DNA from: PALSA-1004 sp963804885
GTDB taxonomy: Bacteria > Pseudomonadota > Gammaproteobacteria > Burkholderiales > SG8-41
Length of the DNA: 64,000 nt
Reading direction: 5' to 3'
NCBI GenBank assembly: GCA_963804885.1
Contig: CAWDSF010000020.1
Location: forward strand, 186,001-250,000
Shown here: positions 1-8,274 of the stretch, piece by piece
Position numbering within the stretch: the stretch's first letter is position 1
Layout of the letters: each line of letters begins with the position of its first letter
Made by a program: the position numbers and the translations under genes
Notes under the pieces: model-generated
What the model was told of the DNA's origin: nothing
What the model saw: the letters and a program-made list of their open reading frames with translations, nothing else
The model's database searches: none

Positions 1-267
1 CGCACAGGTGGGTGCCGTGACACATCCGACAGGCGCGCCCGGAATTTGTGTGGTGGAAGTTGCGGAGGGCATGTCGCCTGGATAAGCGCGGTAGCGATCT
101 TGGAATCCTAGATAGGCGATCTTGACGCCGTCAAGTTGCGACGCGATATTGCGCACCCGTGCGGCATTAATGAGTTCCTGTCCCTTCAGCACGCCGCCAA
201 GCAGCAGGCCGATGATGACCAGCACGATCGCGATTTCGATTAGGGTAAAGCCCTCTTGTTTACGCAT
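1..267 (-). CDS. Type IV pilin-like major pilin, N-terminal part (cut by window edge)
   Basis: The first 89 codons of a prepilin read leftward from an ATG at 265-267 and run off the window start. The product begins MRKQEGFTLIEIAIVLVIIG, with a short basic leader, a Gly before the cleavage point, Phe+1 and Glu+5, followed by the hydrophobic N-terminal helix. This is the classic class III signal cut and N-methylated by a prepilin peptidase. After the helix come Arg/Asn-rich residues and a Tyr/Pro stretch of the kind found in pilin globular domains. It is the gene directly behind the sigma-54 element at 318-332 and lies at the distal end of the MSHA-like assembly cluster, so it is a good candidate for the main structural subunit (MshA-like). 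The C-terminal disulfide region is outside the window. Confidence 0.9.
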   Translation of the reverse strand, partial: MRKQEGFTLIEIAIVLVIIGLLLGGVLKGQELINAARVRNIASQLDGVKIAYLGFQDRYRAYPGDMPSATSTTQIPGAPVGCVTAPTCA

Positions 268-317
268 GGTGTTTATTCCCATTTATCCGGACCGGCGGCC
301 CAAGTGTGAGGAATTGC

Positions 318-332
318 GCAATTCTCGTGCCA
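318..332 (-). promoter_or_regulatory. Sigma-54 (RpoN) -24/-12 promoter of the pilin gene
   Basis: On the minus strand the sequence is TGGCACGAGAATTGC, a full match to the RpoN core TGGCAC-N5-TTGC. It points at the pilin gene whose ATG is at 267, about 50 bases downstream of the -12 box, leaving a normal leader. Sigma-54 promoters need an AAA+ activator, and one with a GAFTGA loop is encoded at 17908-19359 in the same module. An activator site would be expected upstream, between roughly 350 and 500, but no clear dyad was identified there. Confidence 0.8.
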
Positions 333-538
333 TGCGTTGCGACGCAATTCGCACGGACCCAACCGCGAGCGGGTTTCTGCGTGAATTCGCGGGGGCTTAC
401 TTTCTACCCCCTTTTTTTATTCACAACCAATTGATTAAATGTGGATAGTTTTTACTACTACGCCTGAAACGTTCGCGTAAGGACCAACTCAGCACAGAAA
501 ATCCCGGATCTCCGTCGCGTTCGAGCACCGATTTTCAG

Positions 539-1270
539 TCAATTTTTCGACGGAGGTGTCGAGTTTTCGGCTTTTTCCTCCAGCGACCGCAAACGATCGA
601 TCAGAAAGCGCAATTCGTACGGGTCCTTGATCTGGCCACTGTCGAGAAGGCCGCCTATTACTATTTTGGCGCTCTCTACTTCGCCCATGTCCTCCAATAA
701 AATGATATGCAACTGGCGCGCCCACGGCGGCGCATCAGGGGCGAGTTGGGCGATCTCGCGTGCATATTGCAAGGCCAACGGAAGGTCTTTAAGGCGGTGT
801 TTGCACGCAAGCGTAACGTTCGCGAGCCACCGCCAGCGGTGGTTGGGATCGCGCAAAAATTGTGTATGCACGAAGTCGAACATCAAGCGTTGGCGCGCCG
901 GATCCGGGACCTGCCCATAAAGATGGGTCGCCATCAGCAGCGGATATTGGGTGGCGGGATCGAGAGCGAGAATCGTGTCGAGCCACTCGATCACACGCCG
1001 ATAGTTGAGTTCGCGAAAAGGAATGCTGATGCCGGGTTGATTGTCGAATGCCTGCAGGTACAGTGTCACCAGTTGTGCCAGCGCGACCGGTTCGCCCAGG
1101 CTGGCGACGCGCAACACGGGCACCGCCGGCGGTGCCTCGAGCGCCTCGGCGCGTGCCACCGGTCTTTGTTGTGTTGCCTGCCAGGTGATTTGCAAACCGA
1201 GCGCCGTGATCAGCATGGCGAACACCATGGCGGGTACCGCGGCGAGTGGCCGTTCGTCACGCGCGATCAT
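539..1270 (-). CDS. Unknown membrane-anchored protein with helical repeat-like domain
   Basis: 243 residues. The start is the ATG at 1268-1270, which overlaps the stop of the ABC permease upstream (ATGA overlap), so the two are probably translated together. Residues ~10-30 form one hydrophobic segment, giving a signal anchor. The rest is helical and rich in Leu/Ala/Arg/Trp with alternating short helices (RELNYRRVIEWL, PLALQYAREIAQL, ESAKIVIGGLL) that look like degenerate TPR repeats, and it ends in a charged tail. No catalytic motif was recognised. Coupling to an ABC-2 type permease and proximity to the pilin gene suggest an accessory role in export or assembly; this is inference only. Confidence 0.7.
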   Translation of the reverse strand: MIARDERPLAAVPAMVFAMLITALGLQITWQATQQRPVARAEALEAPPAVPVLRVASLGEPVALAQLVTLYLQAFDNQPGISIPFRELNYRRVIEWLDTILALDPATQYPLLMATHLYGQVPDPARQRLMFDFVHTQFLRDPNHRWRWLANVTLACKHRLKDLPLALQYAREIAQLAPDAPPWARQLHIILLEDMGEVESAKIVIGGLLDSGQIKDPYELRFLIDRLRSLEEKAENSTPPSKN

Positions 1271-2040
1271 AGGTTCCTGCGGTAAAAGTCGAACATCGCC
1301 GCGGCGATCAGCAATGCGGTATAGATCAGCGCTTGCACAGCGCAGCTGCCGATTGCCGCCCAGCCCGCAGCACTGTCCACCAGCCATGCGCTTCGCGTAA
1401 ATTGGTCTAACGCCGGCAGCACGAGCGCGAGCGCGTCGATAATCCATCCGATGACCCGCTGAGATAGTGTTGCGTCCCCTACTATCGCGGAGGAACTGAT
1501 CAACTGAATAGCGGTTATTGCGCGCGCGAGCAGGTAAAAGCCGGCGACGAAGCTTGCCGCCGGCATTAACTGGGTAAAGGTCAGGATACAAAATACGCTG
1601 AGCGCCGCGATTATGATGAGCTCCAGCGCAAGTGAACAGATCCATTGGAGCGCAGCTGGCACGGGGGCGAGCATCATTTGGGGCAGGCCAGCGAGTAATG
1701 CCATGACCAAAGCGATGAGCATGAAACCCAGGAAGCGGCCGAGAATATAATCCGCGCGCCGCAGGGCGAACGACAAGGTGAGCTCAAGCCCTTTGTCGTT
1801 GAATTCCCGTACCAGACTGGTCAGGATGTAAAGGCTTAAGACGAAAACCGCGACGAGGCGCGAGGCGGCGGCTGAAAATGCCGTTTGCATGCGCGCACTT
1901 TCAGTGATCGCTAATTGATGTACGAAATATCCGGCGCCGAACACCAGCGCGAGTGCGATGACGAATAGCCAAGGCAGACGCGTGCGCCAAGCCTCGAGCA
2001 GGGTGAAACGCGCGAGAGTCGCAATTTGCCGCCGACCCAT
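1267..2040 (-). CDS. ABC-2 type transporter permease
   Basis: 257 residues with about six hydrophobic segments: near residues 20-40, ~65-85, ~105-130, ~135-160, ~165-185 and the C-terminal end. The cytoplasmic loop REFNDKGLELTLSFALRR resembles the coupling region of ABC-2 permeases. Such proteins pair with a separate ATPase to export polymers, lipids or peptides. No ATPase is adjacent. The nearest unassigned one is the frameshifted gene at 19434-20175, at the other end of the pilus cluster and in the same orientation. The gene is divergent from the histidine kinase at 2126, with an 85-base spacer that must carry both promoters. Confidence 0.8.
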   Translation of the reverse strand: MGRRQIATLARFTLLEAWRTRLPWLFVIALALVFGAGYFVHQLAITESARMQTAFSAAASRLVAVFVLSLYILTSLVREFNDKGLELTLSFALRRADYILGRFLGFMLIALVMALLAGLPQMMLAPVPAALQWICSLALELIIIAALSVFCILTFTQLMPAASFVAGFYLLARAITAIQLISSSAIVGDATLSQRVIGWIIDALALVLPALDQFTRSAWLVDSAAGWAAIGSCAVQALIYTALLIAAAMFDFYRRNL

Positions 2041-2125
2041 GGAATAATTGGCCTCTGTCCCGAAATTGGGCCAGTATAACCAAAAGTGCTAATAACCTAT
2101 CCAGGTTGACGATGAGGCCAGACCG

Positions 2126-3824
2126 GTGAGCGATTCGATAGTAACTGCACGGCGCGCTATTCGCCCGCAGTGGTGGTTTGGCGGAATGTTGCTGGCGCTG
2201 CACGCTGCGCTCGCATGGGATATCGATTCGCTTTTTTCGCGCGCGATGCTGCTGGTGCATTTCGGCATTTTCCTGATCTGGCAGCCGGTCTGGCGCGGCG
2301 AGCGCACGCTCGATTCGCGCCAGGCGTTTTTGGTCGTCATCGTTGGCCTTCTGCTGGCGGGCTGGAATAGCTGGTGGCTGATGGCCGTCTGGCTCGCCGT
2401 GCTGTTCGCGCTGATTGGCGGCAATCTGCTCGGCAGCGAACAGCCGCGCCAGCGCATGGCGGCATTGTTGGCGGCGTTGTACCTGTTGTCGATGCTGCTC
2501 GTGTGGGTCGTGCCGCACTTGTTCGTCGATCAGCAATTCGACAGTGTGCTGGTAACAATGGTCCGCTACGCGCTGCCCCTGCTGCCGCTTGCAATGATCG
2601 TGATTCCGGTGCACGAAGTCGGTCGTTCGTCGTCGCCGCTCGCGGTGGACCTCTTCTATAGCCTGCTGCTATTTTTGCTGGTTACCGGGCTCGTGCTCGG
2701 CAGCTTTGTAGTCAAGCAGGTCAGCCACGGCAATTATCCGCTCGCGCTCGCGCAAAGCCTGATGGTGATGGGTCTCGTGCTCGTGTCGTTGAGCTGGCTG
2801 TGGAATCCGCATACCGGGTTTACGGGCATTGGCCATTTGCTCTCGCGCTACCTGATGAGCCTGGGCCTGCCATTCGAGCGTTGGGTCAAAAGTCTGGCCG
2901 ACCTCGCGGAACGCGAGCGCGAACCTTCGCGCTTTCTGTCGCTCGCCTTGCAGAACATGTGCGAGCTGCCGTGGGTCGCCGGGCTCTCGTGGCAGGCCGC
3001 GCACAGCAGCGGTGAACTGGGGGCGCGGTCCCGCTTTCAGGCGGAATTTGCCTCGCAGGACCTCATGCTCACGTTTTATACCAAGTGGTCGTTGAGCCCG
3101 TCCCTGCTGTTGCATTTGAAGCTGCTGACCCAGATGCTGGGGCATTTTTACGAAGCGAAGCAGCGGGAGGAATCGCAGCGCATGAATGCCTATACGCAGG
3201 CAATCTACGAAACCGGCGCGCGGCTCACGCACGACGTCAAAAATCTGCTGCAGTCATTGCGCTCTCTGTGTGCGGCCGCCGAAAGCAGCAGCACCGATGA
3301 GGCCGGCGCGCTGCAGGGGCTGGTGAAAAGACAGCTGCCGCAAATCGCGCAGCGGTTGACGGTGACGCTCGAAAAATTGCAGGCGCCAACCCAATTCTCG
3401 ATGGTGCAGGTCGGTGCGACCTCCTGGTGGGAAGGCCTGAAGCAGCGTTATACGCGCGGTGGGATCACATTCAACGAAGGCACTTTGAATTCCAACGCCA
3501 CGGTGCCGGGCGAGCTATTCGACAGTGTGGCCGAGAATCTGCTGCAAAATGCCATCTCCAAGGCGCAACTGCATGCGGATACCCGTATTGAAGTCACGTT
3601 CGATTCGGACATCGGGTGGACGGTTAAAGATATGGGATAGCGGCGAGGCGATCCCAACTCAGGTGGCTGCGCGGCTTTTTTCGGTGCCTGTGCCTTCGCG
3701 CAGCGGACTGGGCATTGGTCTTTATCAGGCGGCGCGACAGGCGGAGCAGGCGGGCTACAGTCTGACGCTGGTCAGCAACAATCCCGGCAACGTATGTTTC
3801 GAATTGCGCAAGAGGACCGGCTGA
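2126..3824 (+). CDS. Membrane histidine kinase, PrsK-like (frameshifted near 3633)
   Basis: The GTG at 2126 opens 504 codons; a second frame then carries the protein to a TGA at 3822-3824, giving about 566 residues when joined. The N-terminal ~230 residues hold several hydrophobic segments, so sensing is likely in or near the membrane. A linker region follows, then the H-box with the phospho-acceptor in RLTHDVKNLLQSL (His369), an N-box (ENLLQNAI), and after the frameshift the DSGEAIP and SGLGIGLY G-boxes of a HATPase_c domain. Frame 1 stops at VKDMG*; removing one G from the ATGGGAT tract at ~3630-3636 gives VKDMDSGEAIP, an intact ATP lid. The architecture resembles PrsK kinases of PEP-CTERM systems. 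The probable partner is the sigma-54 regulator at 17908-19359. It converges with the pilin-like gene at 3832 with a 7-base gap. Confidence 0.8.
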
Positions 3825-3831
3825 CGCGACT

Positions 3832-4920
3832 TTACGGCGCGATAATGCGTACCGTGTGCTGCCTGATCGACCCGATTACCAAAGTTACCTTCGGCGTTGC
3901 TATGCCGGCGTCAGTAACGGCACTGAAAGTAGTGTTCAGGCAGGGCGGGAGCGATGTGCATTCCGGCGCAACCATATAACCGACGGAGGTCCGCCAGTTG
4001 GCGTTGAACCAGCCGGGGAATGTCGTACCTAACCAGCCCGCACCCGCAGTGAGGTTTCGCGGCAGGAAACCGGCCATGGTTGTTGCCGAGGGCAGACAAA
4101 GATCGGGATCTCCGTGCGGCTGACATGAAAAATCCGTAACCAGCGCAGCATTCGGCAGTACTGAGTTGGCGACGAAATGATGATTCAAGCCCACGGTTAT
4201 CTCATTGGCAACGCGTCTTTCGACGAACGAGATCACATCGGCTACGGTGATGGTAGTGAGACGATCGTTGAAGGCGGCGTCCGCCGGTCGCGCGATAAAA
4301 GTACCGCCGCCCGCCGCATTCGGGCCCTCGAGGTAGTTGGTCACGCTGTTCTGATTGGCGATGCCGGTACGCGTCTGCGAGCCGACAGGGGCGCCAGGCG
4401 CGAAAACGATCGCAACGACGTTATTCAAGGTCGACGCTCCTGACAGCGACAGCGTGCCCGCTGTCGTGTCGTTGATCAGAACCTGGCTTGCATAGTCGCG
4501 AAAATTAGGCGAGAGCGCGTACCATAAACGCTCACCATCATGATCACGCAAGTCAGCCAGGCCAAGCGTGCGCCACGGCAATCGTCCAATATAGCTCGGG
4601 CAATTGATCCCGGCGAACAGATCGGCAATCCCGTCGTCGGGGACATTGGTGCCCGGGATATTGGTGATCAGATCCGGACAGGGCAGACTGCCCGGGAGCG
4701 AGCTGTCCACAGTGGCGCGCGCCAGCAGCGCCTTCTTGGCATGCGCTAATACCGCGGCGATGTTGCGTTCGCGCTCATTTCGTAAGGCGCCAAGCGACGT
4801 TGCCAACCAGGTTGCGCCGGTGGTACAGATAACGGCAATCAGTACGATTGCGATATAACCGCGGTTGCGATGAATATGCGCGGGACAGTGTCGCATAAGA
4901 ACGCTTTCGATCCGATGCAC
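3832..4920 (-). CDS. Large pilin-like protein, paralog of the gene at 5883
   Basis: 362 residues from the ATG at 4920; an ATG eight codons in, at 4896, is an alternative. A basic N-terminus with Gly-Tyr before a hydrophobic stretch (NRGYIAIVLIAVICTTGATW) imitates a prepilin but lacks the usual FTLxE signature. The exported part contains GSLPCPDL, IGRLPWRTLGLADLRD and GERLWYALSPNF, all shared with the protein at 5883-7025, and paired cysteines near the C-terminus. The two are clearly paralogs. It is the last gene of the minus-strand pilus operon, separated by ~200 bases from the prepilin at 5123, so it may have its own promoter. It is a candidate minor pilin, tip protein or adhesin; function is inferred from position. 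Confidence 0.75.
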   Translation of the reverse strand: MHRIESVLMRHCPAHIHRNRGYIAIVLIAVICTTGATWLATSLGALRNERERNIAAVLAHAKKALLARATVDSSLPGSLPCPDLITNIPGTNVPDDGIADLFAGINCPSYIGRLPWRTLGLADLRDHDGERLWYALSPNFRDYASQVLINDTTAGTLSLSGASTLNNVVAIVFAPGAPVGSQTRTGIANQNSVTNYLEGPNAAGGGTFIARPADAAFNDRLTTITVADVISFVERRVANEITVGLNHHFVANSVLPNAALVTDFSCQPHGDPDLCLPSATTMAGFLPRNLTAGAGWLGTTFPGWFNANWRTSVGYMVAPECTSLPPCLNTTFSAVTDAGIATPKVTLVIGSIRQHTVRIIAP

Positions 4921-5122
4921 TAAAATGGCTGGGCGAGTGTTGCGTTATTTGAGCGGGCTTGCCGGGAACAACCCTGCCTGTCGGGCTTTTCTTATGACTC
5001 AAAAATGGCCCGGGCACAGCGGATGATTATGTTCCAGAACCGCGAACAGCACCGGTCCCCGAATTATAAGCCCGCAGGAAATGGCAGAGTAAAAAAGGCT
5101 TATGCCAGAGTAATACGGGAGA

Positions 5123-5866
5123 CTAGGGCAATTTTTGGGCCGTGACCATCCGGCTCATCAAAATGCCCGGGGAAATCCAGGTAAGCAGATCGTCGAACTC
5201 GCTGCCGGCGACAGCCGAATAGGTGCGGCTGACAAACAAGCAATCACCATCGTTGTTTTCCAATTCGTCCGCGCTCGTTGCTGCGGTCTGTCCATTAGGT
5301 CCACGCGAAAATACTATCGCGGGTACGCCATTAGCAACGATTGAGGCATTGCAGGTCGCAGTCGTCGCGGAGCCGCATACCTTAATAAATCCACTCACGC
5401 CGCCCGGCGGGGTGCAGCCTGCGCCTGTCGGAACAGTGGTCAGGGTAAAACCCGTGACGCTGTTGGTGTAGGCGTTATTGACGCGGTATTGATAACGCTG
5501 CCCCCAGGGATCGGTCGCCGGAACATTGAGCGTGACCCACGGTATGTTGCCGCCTGTAGTCTCGGTCGTAAACACGCTGGCACACGCATCTGCTACGCCA
5601 TCATTGTTGGTATCTGGGCATGGCAGATACGGCTTCGGCTGCGCAAGGGCGAAGCCGATCAGTGCCTCGTTGATCTGATCCAGCTCGGTTTTCGCCTGGG
5701 CAATTCTGGCTTGCGTCACTTGTGTCGATATCGGGGTGAGCAGTACGGCCGCGAGCAGCGTTATGATCAACATCGAAATCGCGAGCTCGAACAGGGTAAA
5801 ACCCGTCGCACGAAGGGCGCGGACACCACGAAAGTGATTTAAAAGCCCGCTCGGCGATAAAGGCAT
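5123..5866 (-). CDS. Prepilin-type protein (minor pilin)
   Basis: 247 residues. A long leader of ~21 residues ends at the processing site TG|FTLFELAISMLIITLLAA, with Glu at +5, so this is a true substrate of the prepilin peptidase. The mature domain carries YLPCPDTNNDGVAD, reminiscent of the GSLPCPD motif in its two large neighbours, then a NIPWVTLNVPATDPWGQRYQYRV stretch typical of pseudopilin C-terminal domains, and several Cys residues. It lies 16 bases downstream of the pilin-like gene at 5883 and is therefore in the same transcript. Its size is above that of a major pilin, which fits a minor pilin that primes or caps the fibre. Confidence 0.85.
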   Translation of the reverse strand: MPLSPSGLLNHFRGVRALRATGFTLFELAISMLIITLLAAVLLTPISTQVTQARIAQAKTELDQINEALIGFALAQPKPYLPCPDTNNDGVADACASVFTTETTGGNIPWVTLNVPATDPWGQRYQYRVNNAYTNSVTGFTLTTVPTGAGCTPPGGVSGFIKVCGSATTATCNASIVANGVPAIVFSRGPNGQTAATSADELENNDGDCLFVSRTYSAVAGSEFDDLLTWISPGILMSRMVTAQKLP

Positions 5867-5882
5867 GTGCTACTGACCGTCG

Positions 5883-7025
5883 CTATGGCGATTGCGTCTG
5901 GGTCTGCACAGCCGCATTGAGAATTGTCGACTGGTAATTGGAGTACGCCGTGCTCACGCCGTTAAAGCCCAGCATTGCCATGGTCCCGCCGCTCGGGGCC
6001 CCGCCGATCAAAATGCCGTTGCCGGAGACGGTAAAGGTGGCGGCGCCGCAGATTCCCGTCGCTGCAGCTACAGCAGACGGCACGCAGTTGCTGTCGACTT
6101 TGTAATTGAGCACCTGGTGCCAACGATTGGCGGTGAACCAGGCCGGTAACACGAGCAGTGCGTCATTCGACGGCAAATAACCTGAAAGCACGGGCCCTGA
6201 AAACGGCGGCGTGACTGCGGTTGTCGGATAACTGTAATTGCCGTCATTGATGACTTGGGTCTGTGCCGGATAAGGCAGGCTGTACGGGGTGGTGTTGGCC
6301 ACCGCAAGATAATAGTTTTGCAGCGAATTCTGAACTTCCTTGACCACGCGCCGCTCGACCAGTGCAAATAGGTCCGCCGGTGTGATCACCAACAACTGAT
6401 CGTTATGCGTTGCATCTTGGGCATGCAGCACAGCAGTCAGTGTGTCGCTCGAATAGCTTTCGACGTAATTTGCGGTAATGTTAACGTGGGATGTATCACG
6501 CTGCTGCGTGCCAAAAGCTTTGCCAGGAGCGACTAAGATCGCGACGACACCGTTAGTGGCCTGCTCTCCTTCGTGCACGATCAACTGTCCGACGGTGCCG
6601 GCGTTGATGCGATTGGCGGAGATGTCCTGGAAATTAGCCGACACGACATACCATAACCGCTCGCCGGTTGCATCGCGCAGATCGGGCAAGCCCAATGTCC
6701 GCCACGGCAGGCGACCGATAAATTGAGTGCAGGCCGCCGCGGCGTTACCACCGGGCTGGTCGGACAAACCATCGTTATCGACATCCGGGCAGGGCAGACT
6801 GCCGGGGCGCGAACTGCTCGATGCGGCACTGGCAATCAAAGCCTGCTTGGCGAGCGCGAGTGCATTGCTGTCCTTGCGCCCCTGGTCGTTGCGCACGGCA
6901 GTCGCGCTGAGCGACGTGACAACCACTGCGGTGGCTGTAGCGCCCAGCGCAGCAATGATGGCGAGCACGGCATAGCCGCGCTGCGCAAGCGATCGCCGTT
7001 TGTAGTTGCGATTAAGCATGGTCAC
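5883..7025 (-). CDS. Large pilin-like protein, paralog of the gene at 3832
   Basis: 380 residues from a GTG at 7025; an ATG two codons later at 7019 is equally possible, and neither has a strong Shine-Dalgarno. A basic start (NRNYKRRSLAQRG) precedes a hydrophobic segment beginning YAVLAIIAALGA, so the protein is anchored like a pilin but without the Glu+5 signature. The body shows GSLPCPDVDNDGLSD, FIGRLPWRTLGLPDLRD and GERLWYVVSANF in the same order as its paralog at 3832-4920, then VERRVVKEVQNSL and a Ser/Thr-rich C-terminal half. The DxDxDG-like loop in the second motif could bind calcium. Not recognised beyond a pilus-associated family. Confidence 0.75.
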   Translation of the reverse strand: MTMLNRNYKRRSLAQRGYAVLAIIAALGATATAVVVTSLSATAVRNDQGRKDSNALALAKQALIASAASSSSRPGSLPCPDVDNDGLSDQPGGNAAAACTQFIGRLPWRTLGLPDLRDATGERLWYVVSANFQDISANRINAGTVGQLIVHEGEQATNGVVAILVAPGKAFGTQQRDTSHVNITANYVESYSSDTLTAVLHAQDATHNDQLLVITPADLFALVERRVVKEVQNSLQNYYLAVANTTPYSLPYPAQTQVINDGNYSYPTTAVTPPFSGPVLSGYLPSNDALLVLPAWFTANRWHQVLNYKVDSNCVPSAVAAATGICGAATFTVSGNGILIGGAPSGGTMAMLGFNGVSTAYSNYQSTILNAAVQTQTQSP

Positions 7026-7057
7026 TAAGATGGAACACGCGCACCCTTGCAGTATTG

Positions 7058-7669
7058 CTACTTGGTATTCGGGGTGTTGTCGTTTTTCGGTTCGTCCCGC
7101 TGATCGCTGTCCGTTCCCCGCGCGGGTCTCCTTTGCAGCGGGGGGTCAGATTTTACGGCTTCGCGCGGCGGAGTTGATGTGACTTTTGCCACGTCGCTGC
7201 CCGCCTTTTCGCCTTCCGTCCCGGATTTAACCTCTGTCCTGGCGGTTGGCCGGCGCAAATAACTTTCCTCAATGGTGCCGCTCACGATTTCCACCGTCTG
7301 ACCGACTTTGAGATCGACGCTTCGACCGCTGTCGGGGACGCTCAGGCGGACGCGGTTATCGGACTTGCCGATAGCTGCATTCATTCCGCCCGGGTTCTGC
7401 TCATTCACTACGCGATTATTCAACCAGATCGTGTTCTTGCCGTCGCTCCGCCGGATAATTCCGTTGACGCTCACGTTTTGCGGGACTGGCGCCGCCGCCG
7501 GCTGTTGCTCGCTCTCATTGCCGATTTCGACCCGGATATTCTGCTTGCGCGCATTATCCAGCGTAGCGCGCTGCGCAGGTGTGTAGAACATGCGCGCAAG
7601 TTCAGCTGCCACGCATACGTGTGCTATGGGCAGTAACGCAAGCAGCAGGAGGACGCGTGTTCGCTTCAT
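7058..7669 (-). CDS. MshK/PilP-like periplasmic pilus assembly protein
   Basis: 203 residues. A Sec signal peptide (MKRTRVLLLLALLPIAHVCVAA) is followed by a small beta domain carrying VNGIIRRSDGKNTIWLNNRVV and SVDLKVGQTVEI, the typical shape of GspC/PilP/MshK HR-like domains that contact the secretin. The tail (residues ~140-203) is low complexity, charged and probably disordered. The start overlaps the stop of the MshJ-like gene by four bases (ATGA), so the two are coupled. It presumably links the inner-membrane platform to the secretin at 14282-16228. Confidence 0.7.
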   Translation of the reverse strand: MKRTRVLLLLALLPIAHVCVAAELARMFYTPAQRATLDNARKQNIRVEIGNESEQQPAAAPVPQNVSVNGIIRRSDGKNTIWLNNRVVNEQNPGGMNAAIGKSDNRVRLSVPDSGRSVDLKVGQTVEIVSGTIEESYLRRPTARTEVKSGTEGEKAGSDVAKVTSTPPREAVKSDPPLQRRPARGTDSDQRDEPKNDNTPNTK

Positions 7670-8274
7670 TTACGCTCCCCTGATGAAGCCGCGCGCAAAG
7701 TAATCCACGCAATGTCGCAATCGGCGCGCAGATTGGGCTGAAAACGAATGCTGCTACCCGTATTCGCGCGATCCAGCTTGCACTCATTGACTGCGAAAAA
7801 TCCCGCACCCTGTTTGCCCAACGCCGTGAGAAAGCTCATAAGGTCGCCTTCATGCAGCAACTGGAAACTAAGCTTCATCACCGATTGATGCAGCGTCAGC
7901 TGGCCGGGATTCAGCTCTGCCGCGTACGGATACTGCTGTTGGGAGCCGATTTGGTACTGCACTCCGAAAAGCTGGGCTTGCTGATTCGAAAGCCGCAGGC
8001 CTTCCAGCCAATTCAGGCGCTTCTCGTCGCCGACAAATCCAATGCGCTGCAGGTACTCATAATTGGGCAGATAGCGGACTATCAGTTCTTTTTCCTCGCC
8101 GGATTTTTGCAGGCGGGTGCGTGCTTCCCGCATCTGTGCCTGCTGTTGCGCGAGCTCGCGCTTGGTCGCGCTCAGTGTTTGATCGAGTTGATAAACGATC
8201 CCGGCGCCGAGGCCAAGCACGATGACCAGGATTATCAACGGCGCTTGTAGCGCTTTTAATTCGGCGGCGTTCAT
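7666..8274 (-). CDS. MshJ/PilO-like inner-membrane pilus assembly protein
   Basis: 202 residues with the layout of PilO/GspM-type proteins: a short cytoplasmic start, one membrane helix (LIILVIVLGLGAGIVY, residues ~12-28), a coiled coil rich in Gln/Glu/Arg (~30-65), then a ferredoxin-like periplasmic domain. TLHQSVMKLSFQLLHEGDLMSFLTAL is the usual helix-strand unit where two strands measure distance across the domain. It overlaps both neighbours by four bases (stop and start in ATGA), so mshI-, mshJ- and mshK-like genes form one translationally coupled unit. Confidence 0.75.
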   Translation of the reverse strand: MNAAELKALQAPLIILVIVLGLGAGIVYQLDQTLSATKRELAQQQAQMREARTRLQKSGEEKELIVRYLPNYEYLQRIGFVGDEKRLNWLEGLRLSNQQAQLFGVQYQIGSQQQYPYAAELNPGQLTLHQSVMKLSFQLLHEGDLMSFLTALGKQGAGFFAVNECKLDRANTGSSIRFQPNLRADCDIAWITLRAASSGERK

